Of a stretch of DNA of 63,519 nt, positions 8,786-16,496 are shown one piece after another. Position 1 is the first letter of the stretch. Each line of letters opens with the position of its first letter. The DNA comes from Bacteroidales bacterium (GTDB lineage: Bacteria; Bacteroidota; Bacteroidia; Bacteroidales; F082): NCBI GenBank assembly GCA_030683155.1, contig JAUXMV010000011.1, forward strand, positions 1 to 63,519, written 5' to 3'. A program made the translations under genes and the position numbers. Below the pieces are notes generated by a model, which did not search any database, was not told where the DNA came from, and saw nothing but the letters and a program-made list of their open reading frames with translations.

Positions 8786-8817
8786 GGGGAGGGAGGGGAG
8801 AACACAAATTATAGTGT

Positions 8818-9335
8818 GTCTTTGGTATCGACTTCCTTATTCCCGAACTGTTGCATAAAGGGTTAAAATATTCAAGCCTTATTGACTTTGTAGCTATTCC
8901 GACAACAGTATATTTAAAAATTACGCTGACAGGATTCATAAGCGTTTTACTCAACCCACTTTTAAGAAATATTGTATATCGCATTTCACCTGTAAGGTTA
9001 AACTGGTCTGAGAAACTGAAACCCTACGAGCTTGGTAAAATGACAGACTTTTTTTATCAACGGAAAACGTAAAATTCTTTGTTTATGCTTTTTATGTTGT
9101 CTCCTTATTGACAACAAACTATTTCAATTTTCAAGGAGACAGTATTAGTAGCAATATTGAAACCAACAAATCAATTTTACAATCTTTCGTTACTTTTATA
9201 GCGTTTGACAGGACTTTCGCTTTAATAAAACAATTTGACTTTAAACCAACAATACTGTTGGACAAAATTTATAAATCAATCTCAAATAAACTGAACAATG
9301 ATACGACTTCGGACAAATTGAAAACCAGCAGTTAA
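8818..9335 (+). pseudogene. Frameshifted membrane-protein fragment
   Basis: The frame open from about 8818 to 9072 encodes a hydrophobic stretch (IPTTVYLKITLTGFISVLL), and a second frame continues from about 9050 to 9335 with another likely membrane helix (FFVYAFYVVSLL) followed by a soluble tail. The switch falls at a run of seven T near 9050, so one indel would join them. I do not recognise the family. The stop codon lies inside AGTTAAC of repeat D copy 1, as a cassette gene's would. It could also be an intact gene with a sequencing error. Confidence 0.35.
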
Positions 9336-9395
9336 CACTTAGTCAAATTGCCGAAAAACCAAAAAAAGAGCCATTATACTGACAATGAATGGCTT
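9326..9395 (+). repeat. Repeat D copy 1 (left arm of an attC-like site)
   Basis: The segment starting CAGCAGTTAACACTTAGTC and running into GAGCCATTATACTGAC is nearly identical to the left arm at 10211-10260. The right arm is missing: after GCCATTATACTGAC comes AATGAATGGC and then unrelated AT-rich sequence. It overlaps the stop codon of the preceding frame. Confidence 0.75.
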
Positions 9396-9408
9396 GAATA
9401 ATTAAAAA

Positions 9409-9492
9409 TTTACTAAATTTATCACGAAATATGAAACACAATATGAATTCAAAAGAGATATTTAAGCAATGGTGCGAGTATCTACTCGTTTA
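9409..9492 (+). repeat. Dispersed repeat C, copy 1
   Basis: This block of about 85 bp precedes the metallo-beta-lactamase-fold gene and recurs at 12833-12928 before an unrelated gene. Shared parts are TTTACTAAATTTATC, CGAAAT and GAGATATTTA followed by GCAAT, GTATCT and CTCGTT. It contains a short open frame starting ATGAATTC that is not kept in the other copy. Confidence 0.7.
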
Positions 9493-9516
9493 CTGCTATA
9501 ATAACACAAAACAAAA

Positions 9517-10197
9517 ATGAAAATATTTTTAAAATTTATTGGTTTCCTTTTACTAATGTGTTTTTCGAGTGTATCTTTTAGTCAAACTAATGAGATAAAA
9601 ATTAGGTTTATTGGGAATTGCGGACTCTATATGACTGATGGGAATTTCAATATCTACATCGATTTTCCATACAAATCAGGCGCTCACAATTATATGGAAT
9701 ATGACTTATCCGAACTGGACAGTGTAAAAATTAATCCAATTTTTATTTATACACACAAGCATTCTGACCATTTTTCAGGAAAATTGGTTAGGAATTTGGC
9801 TAAAAAGCTTGGTGGAAGATTTTATAGTCCCTGGAATATAAAGGAACTGTTAAAACTCAATAATAAATTGAAAGACTTCACCATTGAAGTTTTTAAAACA
9901 AAACATCGGTTTTCAATAAATCACTATTCCTATCTAATAACTTGGCACAATAAGAGAATTTTTATTTCAGGAGATACCGAACACGCAGAAACAATTGCTG
10001 TGTTAAAGGATATTGATTGGGCGTTTATTCCAGTTTGGCTTTTAATGGATGCATATGAAAAAGGGATTAAACTCGGAAATGCTAGTAAAATGTTTGCGAT
10101 TTATCATATCGGCCCTGGTGATCGCATAACAAATGACAATAATGACCCTAAAATAAAACTATTAAACAAACAGGGAGAAATAATAACAATTCCTTAA
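9517..10197 (+). CDS. Exported metallo-beta-lactamase-fold hydrolase
   Basis: The 226-residue protein has a signal peptide (1-22, ending VSFS). The zinc motif HxHxDH is present as HKHSDH (near residues 80-85), and SGDTEH later gives the second metal-site Asp-His. The size and the FIGNCGLYMTDG start match the small UlaG/YcjY-like MBL-fold group. The substrate is unknown; it acts outside the cytoplasm. It has a double TAA stop, with repeat D copy 2 starting 13 bp later, so this gene and repeat look like one cassette. Confidence 0.8.
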   Translation: MKIFLKFIGFLLLMCFSSVSFSQTNEIKIRFIGNCGLYMTDGNFNIYIDFPYKSGAHNYMEYDLSELDSVKINPIFIYTHKHSDHFSGKLVRNLAKKLGGRFYSPWNIKELLKLNNKLKDFTIEVFKTKHRFSINHYSYLITWHNKRIFISGDTEHAETIAVLKDIDWAFIPVWLLMDAYEKGIKLGNASKMFAIYHIGPGDRITNDNNDPKIKLLNKQGEIITIP

Positions 10198-10210
10198 TAA
10201 TAAGAAAATA

Positions 10211-10323
10211 CAGCAGTTAACACTTAGTCAAATTGCCGAAAAAACCAAAAAAAAAGCCATTATGCCGCTGAGGCGTAATGGCTTTTTGGTCTATTCGCCA
10301 TTCAGTGAAACCCGCTGTTAGGC
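10211..10323 (+). repeat. attC-like site (repeats D2 and B2 left part)
   Basis: A 113-bp imperfect inverted repeat right after a stop codon. It starts with AGTTAAC (6 of 7 to RYYYAAC) and ends with GTTAGGC (10317-10323, exact GTTRRRY). The central stem is 11 bp (10256-10266 with 10272-10282) with a GCTGA loop; outward the arms pair through AAAAACC/GGTTTTT-like, GCC/GGC and CACT/AGTG. This layout and length match integron attC sites. No integrase gene is in the window. Confidence 0.5.
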
Positions 10324-10490
10324 TTCATTAGTGCATTTGACGCACATATCAAAAACATTCGCAAAATTTGTTTGAAAATTCGCCTTCGTTACAACGCAAG
10401 TATTTGCTAATTTAGCGGGGTAAAAATTGAGTGAAATGAAAAATAAGGAGGTTTTTGGCTTGTCTGCCTTTGGAGGGCGGATTGCTGCTA
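10248..10490 (+). repeat. Dispersed repeat B, copy 2
   Basis: This is the second copy of the block at 5373-5625, same orientation, close to identical over most of its length. It covers the hairpin, TTCGCCATTCAGTGAAACCC, GTTAGGC, GCATTTGACGCACATATC, TTCGTTACAACGC and an AAGGAGG segment just before the next coding sequence. Confidence 0.85.
10256..10287 (+). terminator. Rho-independent terminator-like hairpin
   Basis: An 11-bp stem with one wobble pair (10256-10266 with 10272-10282), loop GCTGA and a run of five T. It follows the metallo-beta-lactamase-fold gene and probably ends its transcript; it is also the core of the attC-like repeat. Confidence 0.6.
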
Positions 10491-10517
10491 CCTGCTGATT
10501 ATTTAATGCAAATTGTT

Positions 10518-11399
10518 ATGAAGAAATCAATATCATTTTTATTGTTAATGACTTTGGCTCTTTCTTCCGGAGGTCAAAATTTTATTCAGGAAAACCAAAC
10601 CTGGAATGTTGTTGAATGTATCAATTTTGGCAGCTGTATAACGCTATCATATAAAATGACCGGAGATACAACAGTTGGACAGATTGAGTACAAAAAGCTT
10701 TATGTATCCTCTGATACCGCAATGATAAACTGGTCAATTTTTGGTGGGATAAGAGAAGTTGACGACAGGGTGTTTCTGTATCATTTTGGAAGTATGACAG
10801 AAAAAATTTTGTATGATTTTAACCTTTTGCCCGGAGATACTTTTGCAACAATTAACCACATAACAGGAAACTGCCCTGTAGAGTTGCAGCTCACTTCAAT
10901 TGATACTGTTTATCTGCAAAACGGAGAAATAAGGCAACGCTTCAATTTCGGAAATGGCGGTTTCAATGAAGAGCAATGGATCGTCGGTGTCGGGAGTCTT
11001 AATGGCTTTGTTAATGTGGGATTGTACTTTTGTTGGTTTGACTATTATGTTAACCTGAGTTGCTATCATGTTGATGGTGAATTAATTTATCAATCACCAT
11101 CATATAATGATTGTCTTGTCTATACAGTTGGTGTCGAAGAAAAGGAAACAGCCATCAAACACAGCGTTTATCCTAACCCTTTTTCCAGGGAACTTGTAAT
11201 CGAATTTGATCATAACCCTTTGCAAAGCTATAGCATTCAAATCATTAACACATATGGTCATTTAGTTATCGACAAGAATGACATACTGTCTGAAAAAGTA
11301 TTCATTTATGGGGACCGGCTTTCTTCAGGAATTCATTTTTACAGAATACTAAAAGAAGGAAATGTTATTGCAACCGGGAAGTTTGTAAAAAATGAATGA
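10518..11399 (+). CDS. Secreted protein with T9SS C-terminal sorting domain
   Basis: This is a 293-residue protein from ATG 10518. I prefer this start to the frame's earlier codons because MKKSISFLLLMTLALSS is a clean signal peptide and the upstream part is repeat B. The middle (about 25-215) is a beta-rich region with no domain I recognise. The C-terminus is a T9SS type A domain: SVYPNPFSRELVIEF, then IQIINTYGHLV, LSSGIHFYRIL and GKFVKNE. It is a predicted type IX cargo located on the surface or released; the function is unknown. Confidence 0.75.
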   Translation: MKKSISFLLLMTLALSSGGQNFIQENQTWNVVECINFGSCITLSYKMTGDTTVGQIEYKKLYVSSDTAMINWSIFGGIREVDDRVFLYHFGSMTEKILYDFNLLPGDTFATINHITGNCPVELQLTSIDTVYLQNGEIRQRFNFGNGGFNEEQWIVGVGSLNGFVNVGLYFCWFDYYVNLSCYHVDGELIYQSPSYNDCLVYTVGVEEKETAIKHSVYPNPFSRELVIEFDHNPLQSYSIQIINTYGHLVIDKNDILSEKVFIYGDRLSSGIHFYRILKEGNVIATGKFVKNE

Positions 11400-11446
11400 A
11401 AACAGCTGTGCTAACTTGAAACTGCATGTAAACAACGAACAGAAAA

Positions 11447-12592
11447 ATGGTGAATGCCCCAAAGACAGAAACGAAATTTATTTACTGGTTTGCCTATTAC
11501 AATCTGGACGCTCCAAGTGTCCGTTATAGAGGTAAATATCCTTTGGAGTATTTAAAGAAGCGTTACAATATCAACTCTTACTTTATCATTTCGAGCTATA
11601 AACCCAATAAAATACTCCTCTTTCTCAGGGCGTATTTTTCTGCTTTGTTGTTTCGTAAATCCAATTCGTTAATTGTTATTCAAAGAATTCACTCACATTT
11701 TATTTATGCAACTTTACTCAAATTCCTGATTAAGGTTCAACCCGCCAATACATTTTATGACATTGATGACGCTGACTACCTCGACTTTCCGCCAAAGACA
11801 ATTTATCATTTTATTAAAAACTGTTCAGGTGTGTTCGTTGGAAGCAGAGAGTTGGCAAAGAACCTTTCGAAGTTCAATAAGAATATTCTGTTAAACACTT
11901 CTCCAACGCCTGACCATGTGATTGTTAAAACAAAAAAGAATTCAGTTCTAACAATTGGATGGATTGGTGACTTTGCAGGTGAACATAAAGAAGCTTTGAT
12001 GAATTTCTTTTTCCCGGCTTTGAAAGAACTGCCATTTGAAATCAAACTTGTAATCCTTGGTGTTGGCAGAAAACATGAAAGCGACTTTCAGTTTCTTAAG
12101 GATTATTTTAAATCAGCGACAAACATCAATCTCGAAATGCCCAGAAACATTGACTGGAATAATGAAACGGATATTCAGAAACGAATTACAGAATTTGACT
12201 TTGGTGTTGCAACAATTCTTGACAATGAGTTGCATCGTTCCAAATCTGCCTTTAAATTGAAGCAGTATTTGAACAACGGAGTTCCTGTTTTAAGTTCTGA
12301 CATTCCTGAAAACAATTACTTTGTAAATGAGGGTGTGAACGGCTTTCTTTGTTCAACCACAGAAAAATTCAGACAACGAATAATTGAGATAAACGAGATG
12401 AGTAACGCTGACTATATGAAACTTTCAATTCAGGCTCGACAATCAAATACTAACTTCAATTTGACAACCTATTGCAAAACACTTATAACAAGAGAGGGGC
12501 AATCACTTCAAAGAAAGTTTACTGCAAACCTGAACGGGATTGCTTCACGGGAGAAGCAGCTCGTGCTGGAAACAGCCGCTCTGTGTGAATAA
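11447..12592 (+). CDS. Glycosyltransferase, GT-B fold (GT4-like)
   Basis: The 381-residue cytosolic protein has a GT-B layout: an N-terminal domain with PSVRYRGKYPLEYLKKRY and IQRIHS, then YDIDDADY, and a C-terminal donor domain with LTIGWIGDFAGEHKE, DFGVATILDNELHRSKSAFKLKQYLNNGVPVLSSDIPEN in pieces, the usual acceptor of a nucleotide-sugar. The last 35 or so residues do not look like GT sequence and are encoded by DNA with tight hairpins (see 12542-12576), suggesting that the original 3' end was replaced. No cell-envelope sugar genes lie beside it. Confidence 0.75.
   Translation: MVNAPKTETKFIYWFAYYNLDAPSVRYRGKYPLEYLKKRYNINSYFIISSYKPNKILLFLRAYFSALLFRKSNSLIVIQRIHSHFIYATLLKFLIKVQPANTFYDIDDADYLDFPPKTIYHFIKNCSGVFVGSRELAKNLSKFNKNILLNTSPTPDHVIVKTKKNSVLTIGWIGDFAGEHKEALMNFFFPALKELPFEIKLVILGVGRKHESDFQFLKDYFKSATNINLEMPRNIDWNNETDIQKRITEFDFGVATILDNELHRSKSAFKLKQYLNNGVPVLSSDIPENNYFVNEGVNGFLCSTTEKFRQRIIEINEMSNADYMKLSIQARQSNTNFNLTTYCKTLITREGQSLQRKFTANLNGIASREKQLVLETAALCE
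12542..12576 (+). other. Paired hairpins, one with a GAAA tetraloop
   Basis: GCTTC-ACGGGA-GAAGC (12542-12557) is followed by GCTG-GAAA-CAGC (12565-12576). The second is a perfect stem capped by a GNRA tetraloop, typical of structured RNAs such as group II intron parts. Both lie in the last codons of the glycosyltransferase frame. It may be a fragment of a structured RNA element; I could not place it in a family. Confidence 0.3.
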
Positions 12593-12690
12593 AAAACGAG
12601 AATAACCCGACTATTATACCCATATTTTCAATCTTTGGTCTTTATGTAACCGGAAAGTAACAATGCATTAAAATTGGTAATCAAGAATGT

Positions 12691-12808
12691 AGCGTTTTCG
12701 GAAAATTGCGATGCATGATTCAAGGATTTTAGTTTTGCACCATGGGACAAAACCAAAATTCTTGGCAAGGTCAAAAAATGGTGCTGTTTTCCGGCTACAG
12801 AAAGAAGC
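12691..12808 (+). repeat. Large imperfect inverted repeat
   Basis: The region can fold into a long hairpin: outer arms GTAGC...CGGAAAA with TTTTCCGGCTAC, inner arms CAAGGATTTTAGTTTTG with CAAAACCAAAATTCTTGG around the loop CACCATGGGA. No gene is seen in 12593-12989. It could be a miniature element or another cassette-end hairpin. Confidence 0.55.
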
Positions 12809-12832
12809 AAATAGGCGCTTTGTTTTTGGTTT

Positions 12833-12928
12833 TTTACTAAATTTATCGCGAAATTTGAATCATGACCAATGAAACAGCCTATGAGCTTAAGTGAGATATT
12901 TACGCAATATGCGGGTATCTGCTCGTTG
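12833..12928 (+). repeat. Dispersed repeat C, copy 2
   Basis: This is the second copy of the block at 9409-9492, in the same orientation, again lying just upstream of a coding gene (deaminase-ATPase fusion). It is diverged by substitutions and short insertions. Confidence 0.7.
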
Positions 12929-12989
12929 AGGGTAATGCTAAAAAGAATGAGCAATAAATGAAATAACTAAAAATTGAACCAAATATACT

Positions 12990-14528
12990 ATGGCAAAAGA
13001 AAATACACGCAAAGACCCGAAAGAGTATATGAGAATAGCTGTGGATGTTATGAAAAAATCCATTGAAGAAAGAAAAAATAATAAACCAAGTCCTTATGTT
13101 GGAGCTGTATTAGTTTTTCCTGATGGTTCATATGATACTGCATACAGAGGAGAACTAAGAGAAGGTGACCATGCTGAATATACTTTGCTTGATAAAAAAA
13201 ATCGAAATAGAAAATTATCTGACTGCTGGCTATTTGCTACACTTGAGCCATGTGCCCCAGGTGCTCGAAATGCACCAAAAATTAGTTGCTCTGAACGTAT
13301 TGTAAATGCACGTATTTCAGAAGTTTGGTTTGGGATTGAAGATAAAAACCCTACTGTTGACCATGGTGGAATTAACCACATGGAAGAGTATGGTATAAAA
13401 GTTCATCAATTTGCACCTGAATTTCATAAAGAAATTGAAGATGCAAACAAAGAGTTTATGAAATGGGCAAACATAAAGAATAATGAAGCAAAAATTAAAA
13501 AGGAAAACCCACAAGATTATTTAGATAAACAAGCTTCCGAAACTAATTTAAGTAGCCTTTCAACTACTGCTCTACAAAAATTCATAACTGAATCAAAAAG
13601 AAATTACAATCACGACTCAGATGAGTTTTTACAAGAATTGAAGGAAATGGAATTATTGGAATTTGATAAAAGCTCAAATTCATATTTACCTACAGGCAAT
13701 GCAATTTTGTTATTTGGAAAAAACCCAAGAAATAAGTTTCCGCAAGCAGCAATAAAAGCTAAAGTAAATTACGGTAATGGAGAAACTGGAACGGAAACTT
13801 TTAGTGATGCATTAGTTTTAGTTCCTGATGAAGTTGATAATTGGTTAAAGAAAGTATTACCCGCTAGTATTGACCGCTCAAATTTTAAAGCAAAACAAAT
13901 TACATCATTCCCAATTCCAGTAATTAGAGAGGCTATTATTAATGCGATTGCTCACCGTGACTATACGAAAGAAGGAGCAAAAATCCAATTAGATGTTTTT
14001 CCCGATAGAATTATTGTAAAAAGTCCAGGAAAACCTGTTCTTCCGATTACAATCGAAGCTCTTAAGAACTTTACTGCAACATCTTACAGTCGAAATAAAA
14101 AATTGACATTCATTTTTAACGAAATGGAATACATGGAAGAATCTTCTCTAGGTATGGATACATTTAAATCGCTCCGTGAAAAATATGAACTTCCATTGCC
14201 AATTATTGATTATGATGGAAGTAATGTTGTAGTTACATTTCCAAGAACTATTGATGTTGTTAGAGAAGTATCAGGCATCGTGGGTATTGAGGAATTAAAT
14301 GATGAGGAAATAAAAGGTTATGAGTGGATTAAGTTAGAAAGGGAAGTTAGTGCTAGACAATATGCAACTCATTTTGATTATGGCTATAAAAAAGCTCAAA
14401 GACATCTTGCTAAAATGACTAAAGTTGGTCTTATTGGGGATAATGGAGAAGCTAAAACATCGCCCAATTATAAATATGTTCCAATAGATTCAGGTGAAGA
14501 TGGACATAAACATGGACACAGTGTCTAA
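12990..14528 (+). CDS. Deaminase fused to AlbA/COG2865-type ATPase module
   Basis: The protein has 512 residues in two parts. Residues about 10-150 form a RibD-like cytidine-deaminase-fold domain with the zinc ligands H61-A-E63, P87-C88 and C100; the 11-residue gap between the cysteines is RibD-like rather than PCxxC. Residues about 190-420 match the part of COG2865 regulators that follows the AlbA_2 domain: LPTGNAILLFGKNP, then the N-box IREAIINAIAHRDY and IVKSPGKP, a GHKL ATP-binding layout. The C-terminus looks like a winged helix. The RibD reductase and AlbA_2 domains are absent. It lies among toxin-antitoxin and nuclease relics, so a defence role is plausible but unproven. Confidence 0.75.
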   Translation: MAKENTRKDPKEYMRIAVDVMKKSIEERKNNKPSPYVGAVLVFPDGSYDTAYRGELREGDHAEYTLLDKKNRNRKLSDCWLFATLEPCAPGARNAPKISCSERIVNARISEVWFGIEDKNPTVDHGGINHMEEYGIKVHQFAPEFHKEIEDANKEFMKWANIKNNEAKIKKENPQDYLDKQASETNLSSLSTTALQKFITESKRNYNHDSDEFLQELKEMELLEFDKSSNSYLPTGNAILLFGKNPRNKFPQAAIKAKVNYGNGETGTETFSDALVLVPDEVDNWLKKVLPASIDRSNFKAKQITSFPIPVIREAIINAIAHRDYTKEGAKIQLDVFPDRIIVKSPGKPVLPITIEALKNFTATSYSRNKKLTFIFNEMEYMEESSLGMDTFKSLREKYELPLPIIDYDGSNVVVTFPRTIDVVREVSGIVGIEELNDEEIKGYEWIKLEREVSARQYATHFDYGYKKAQRHLAKMTKVGLIGDNGEAKTSPNYKYVPIDSGEDGHKHGHSV

Positions 14529-14606
14529 GTAAATGTTAATATTGATGCAATTAATGATAAGCTTGGACATAAGCATAGACATAGTGTCCAAGTAGAAAAT
14601 ATATGA
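14504..14606 (+). repeat. 34-bp direct repeat across the deaminase-ATPase stop
   Basis: GGACATAAACATGGACACAG at about 14504 recurs as GGACATAAGCATAGACATAG at about 14562. The frame stays open for 25 codons after the TAA (14526-14528) to a TGA at 14604-14606. The position of the TAA corresponds to CAA in the second repeat, so the stop may be a recent nonsense change that shortened the tail. Confidence 0.6.
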
Positions 14607-14719
14607 GATTAAGAAGTAGATGCTAGGATTGATAGAGATATTTTATAAAGATGGAACAATTATATATAGAATAGAAGGGGGAAAAACTAAGCACATACCC
14701 CAAAAATTTTGTATAAGTA

Positions 14720-15132
14720 ATGGCAGGGACAGTGCTAAATATAAAGGTTTATAGCCCGCTCAAACTGCACAGTGGTTTGACAGGAAACTATCACGCAATC
14801 TGCCACTACTCATACAATTTACCATTCAGAGCTCAATGCACCAATAACAAAGGAGGGCGAATGATTGAGCGTTCAGAGCATACCGAACTCATTGAAACGA
14901 ATAAGAAGCGTATTGAGGAGAACAAAAACTACTACCGCTGACGGCAGGCCATTGTGGAACATCCAGAAGTTTATCCCGACCTAATGTCGGGAGCACAATT
15001 AAAAGGCAGTGGAGGTTTAGCTACATCATGACCAAGAAAACTATCAAACGCGCCACAGCTGATATAGGTTTGTTGTTCACGGCCTGCAATTTGTGCAGAA
15101 TTCTGACTGCTATTGGAAAAAAGCGCCAATGA
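14720..15132 (+). mobile_element. Decayed IS1182-type transposase 3' part
   Basis: The frame from 14720 encodes FRAQCTNNKGGRMIERSEHTEL and ETNKKRIEENKNYYR, then TGA, then RQAIVEHP, which matches the C-terminal third of IS1182-like transposases. After a 25-bp or so insertion containing the palindrome TCCCGACCTAATGTCGGGA, the match resumes in another frame with GTIKRQWRFSYIMTKKTIKRA and CNLCRILTAIGKKRQ, ending at the TGA at about 15132. The 5' two thirds are missing. It is not functional. Confidence 0.8.
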
Positions 15133-15193
15133 AAACAAGCGTTGAAATAGTGGAAAATTTTTATCTTTGGAGTGATTCTTTAATGGAACTAAA

Positions 15194-15415
15194 ATGTATA
15201 AAACATTAGACATAGACCGTGAAAACCTAACGATAATGGGAGTGAAATTTTCCACTCTTAAAACATTGGAAAGTACCGCCAATGCTATTGGTACAAATAT
15301 GTTTGAGGGTTTTGAGCCTACGAAAGAATTAATCCAATTGTATGTAGATTGGAAAACAGGTGTAATTTCCGAAACAGACTTTTTGGGTAAATTATACACC
15401 ATTTATGGAAAATAA
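15194..15415 (+). CDS. VbhA-like antitoxin of a Fic toxin
   Basis: This is a 73-residue protein whose second half (EGFEPTKELIQLYVDWKTGVISETDFL) resembles the VbhA antitoxin fold that blocks Fic AMP-transferases by inserting an inhibitory helix. It overlaps the Fic gene by 11 bp, the normal antitoxin-first order. The first half (IMGVKFSTLKTLESTANA) contains the small helix that would carry the inhibitory motif. A degraded homologue exists at 18793-18870. The antitoxin itself is intact although its partner is broken. Confidence 0.7.
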   Translation: MYKTLDIDRENLTIMGVKFSTLKTLESTANAIGTNMFEGFEPTKELIQLYVDWKTGVISETDFLGKLYTIYGK

Positions 15416-16040
15416 CTATCAGTACATTGACCCCGATTACAAATACACCAATAAAAATGGTGTGTTACATAATTTGGCAAATATAGAAGTTGAAAAAATA
15501 CTGTTAGCTTATGAGAGTTTAAAAGTTTCTAAAAGAGTTGAGGAATTATTTGAAAATCCAATCAAAATCAAAGACTCTAATTCATTGCTTATCATTCACC
15601 ACCATTTGTTTCAAGATGTGTATGAATGGGCGGGAAAAGTCAGAACCGTAAATATCAGCAAAGGCGGAAAGCCATTTTTTGACGGAGAACGCTTTTATGT
15701 TGCTTTTCAATACATAGATACCCTTATTACAGAATACAGAGCTGTACGAAAAACTAACAATCAAGCGTTAGCTTGCAAATTAGCCGAAATTTTGGACAAT
15801 GTAAATCATTTACACCCTTTCAGAGATGGTAACTGACGAGCACAAAGAGAATTTTTGAGATTGTTAGCGTTAGAAAAAGACATAAAAATAAATCTCAATC
15901 CGCCTGACAATAAAAATGTTTTTGAAAGGTATATGGATGGTGCGATAAATAGTGATGTGAATATATTGACTAAACTGATTTTAGAACTCATTGAAAAAGA
16001 GTTAACAGAAAACAGCGGAAATAGAAGGATATTTGACTAG
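15405..16040 (+). pseudogene. Fic/DOC family toxin, broken by TGA in the Fic motif
   Basis: The frame reads 143 residues of Fic protein (HHLFQDVYEWAGKVRTVNISKGG is typical) up to HPFRDGN (15813-15833), then TGA at 15834-15836, then RAQREFLRLLA and about 66 further codons to the TAG at 16038. The intact motif would be HPFRDGNGRAQR, so one GGA to TGA change removes the glycine. Other genes here use TGA as stop, so this is a nonsense mutation or a sequencing error. The intact protein would have about 211 residues and would attach AMP to target proteins. Confidence 0.85.
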
Positions 16041-16062
16041 ATTAGTGATTTATCGAAAAAAT

Positions 16063-16385
16063 ATGGGCAAAGGATTTTCGGATATAATTAATCTTATCAA
16101 GCAATCACGGTCAAATGCAATTCGAGCTATTAACGCTGAACTGATTGACCCTTATTGGAGCATTGTAGAATGCATTACTATAAAAATTCTCAGGCAGAAT
16201 GGGTGGATTCTGTTGTAATAGAATTGTCGAAATATATTCAACAAAATGAATCTGAAATAAAAGGATTCTCTGAGAATAATATATGGAGAATGAAATAGTT
16301 TCACGAGACTTACAAGGATTTCCCAAAACTCTAAACACTGTTGAGAAAAATCAGTTGGTCTCATAATATGGCAATATTTTCACGG
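16063..16385 (+). pseudogene. DUF1016 (YhcG-like PD-(D/E)XK nuclease) N-terminal relic
   Basis: The frame at 16063 encodes FSDIINLIKQSRSNAIRAINAEL, the YhcG N-terminal pattern, up to ILRQNGW. The match continues in another frame with VVIELSKYIQQNESEIKGFS and NNIWRMK, a TAG, FHETYKDFPKL, a TAA, and TLLRKISWSHNM. One frameshift and two stops plus loss of the nuclease domain make it a pseudogene. Such proteins often accompany restriction-modification or phage-defence islands. Confidence 0.75.
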
Positions 16386-16496
16386 TTGACCAGAAGTTTT
16401 ACACTTATAAAGTGTGTTTACCTGACTTTTTTATATGGTTCATTGCAATTTATTATCTAATTTCACCGTTTCGAATAAACCAATTAAAATAAAAAC

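Noticed and set aside
12542-12576. Complete group II intron
   Set aside because: No reverse transcriptase or maturase gene and no domain V were seen; only two small hairpins are present, so I report a fragment at most.
15834-15836. TGA read as glycine (recoded genetic code)
   Set aside because: Many intact genes in the window end in TGA and no other in-frame TGA at a glycine position was seen, so a nonsense mutation or read error is simpler.
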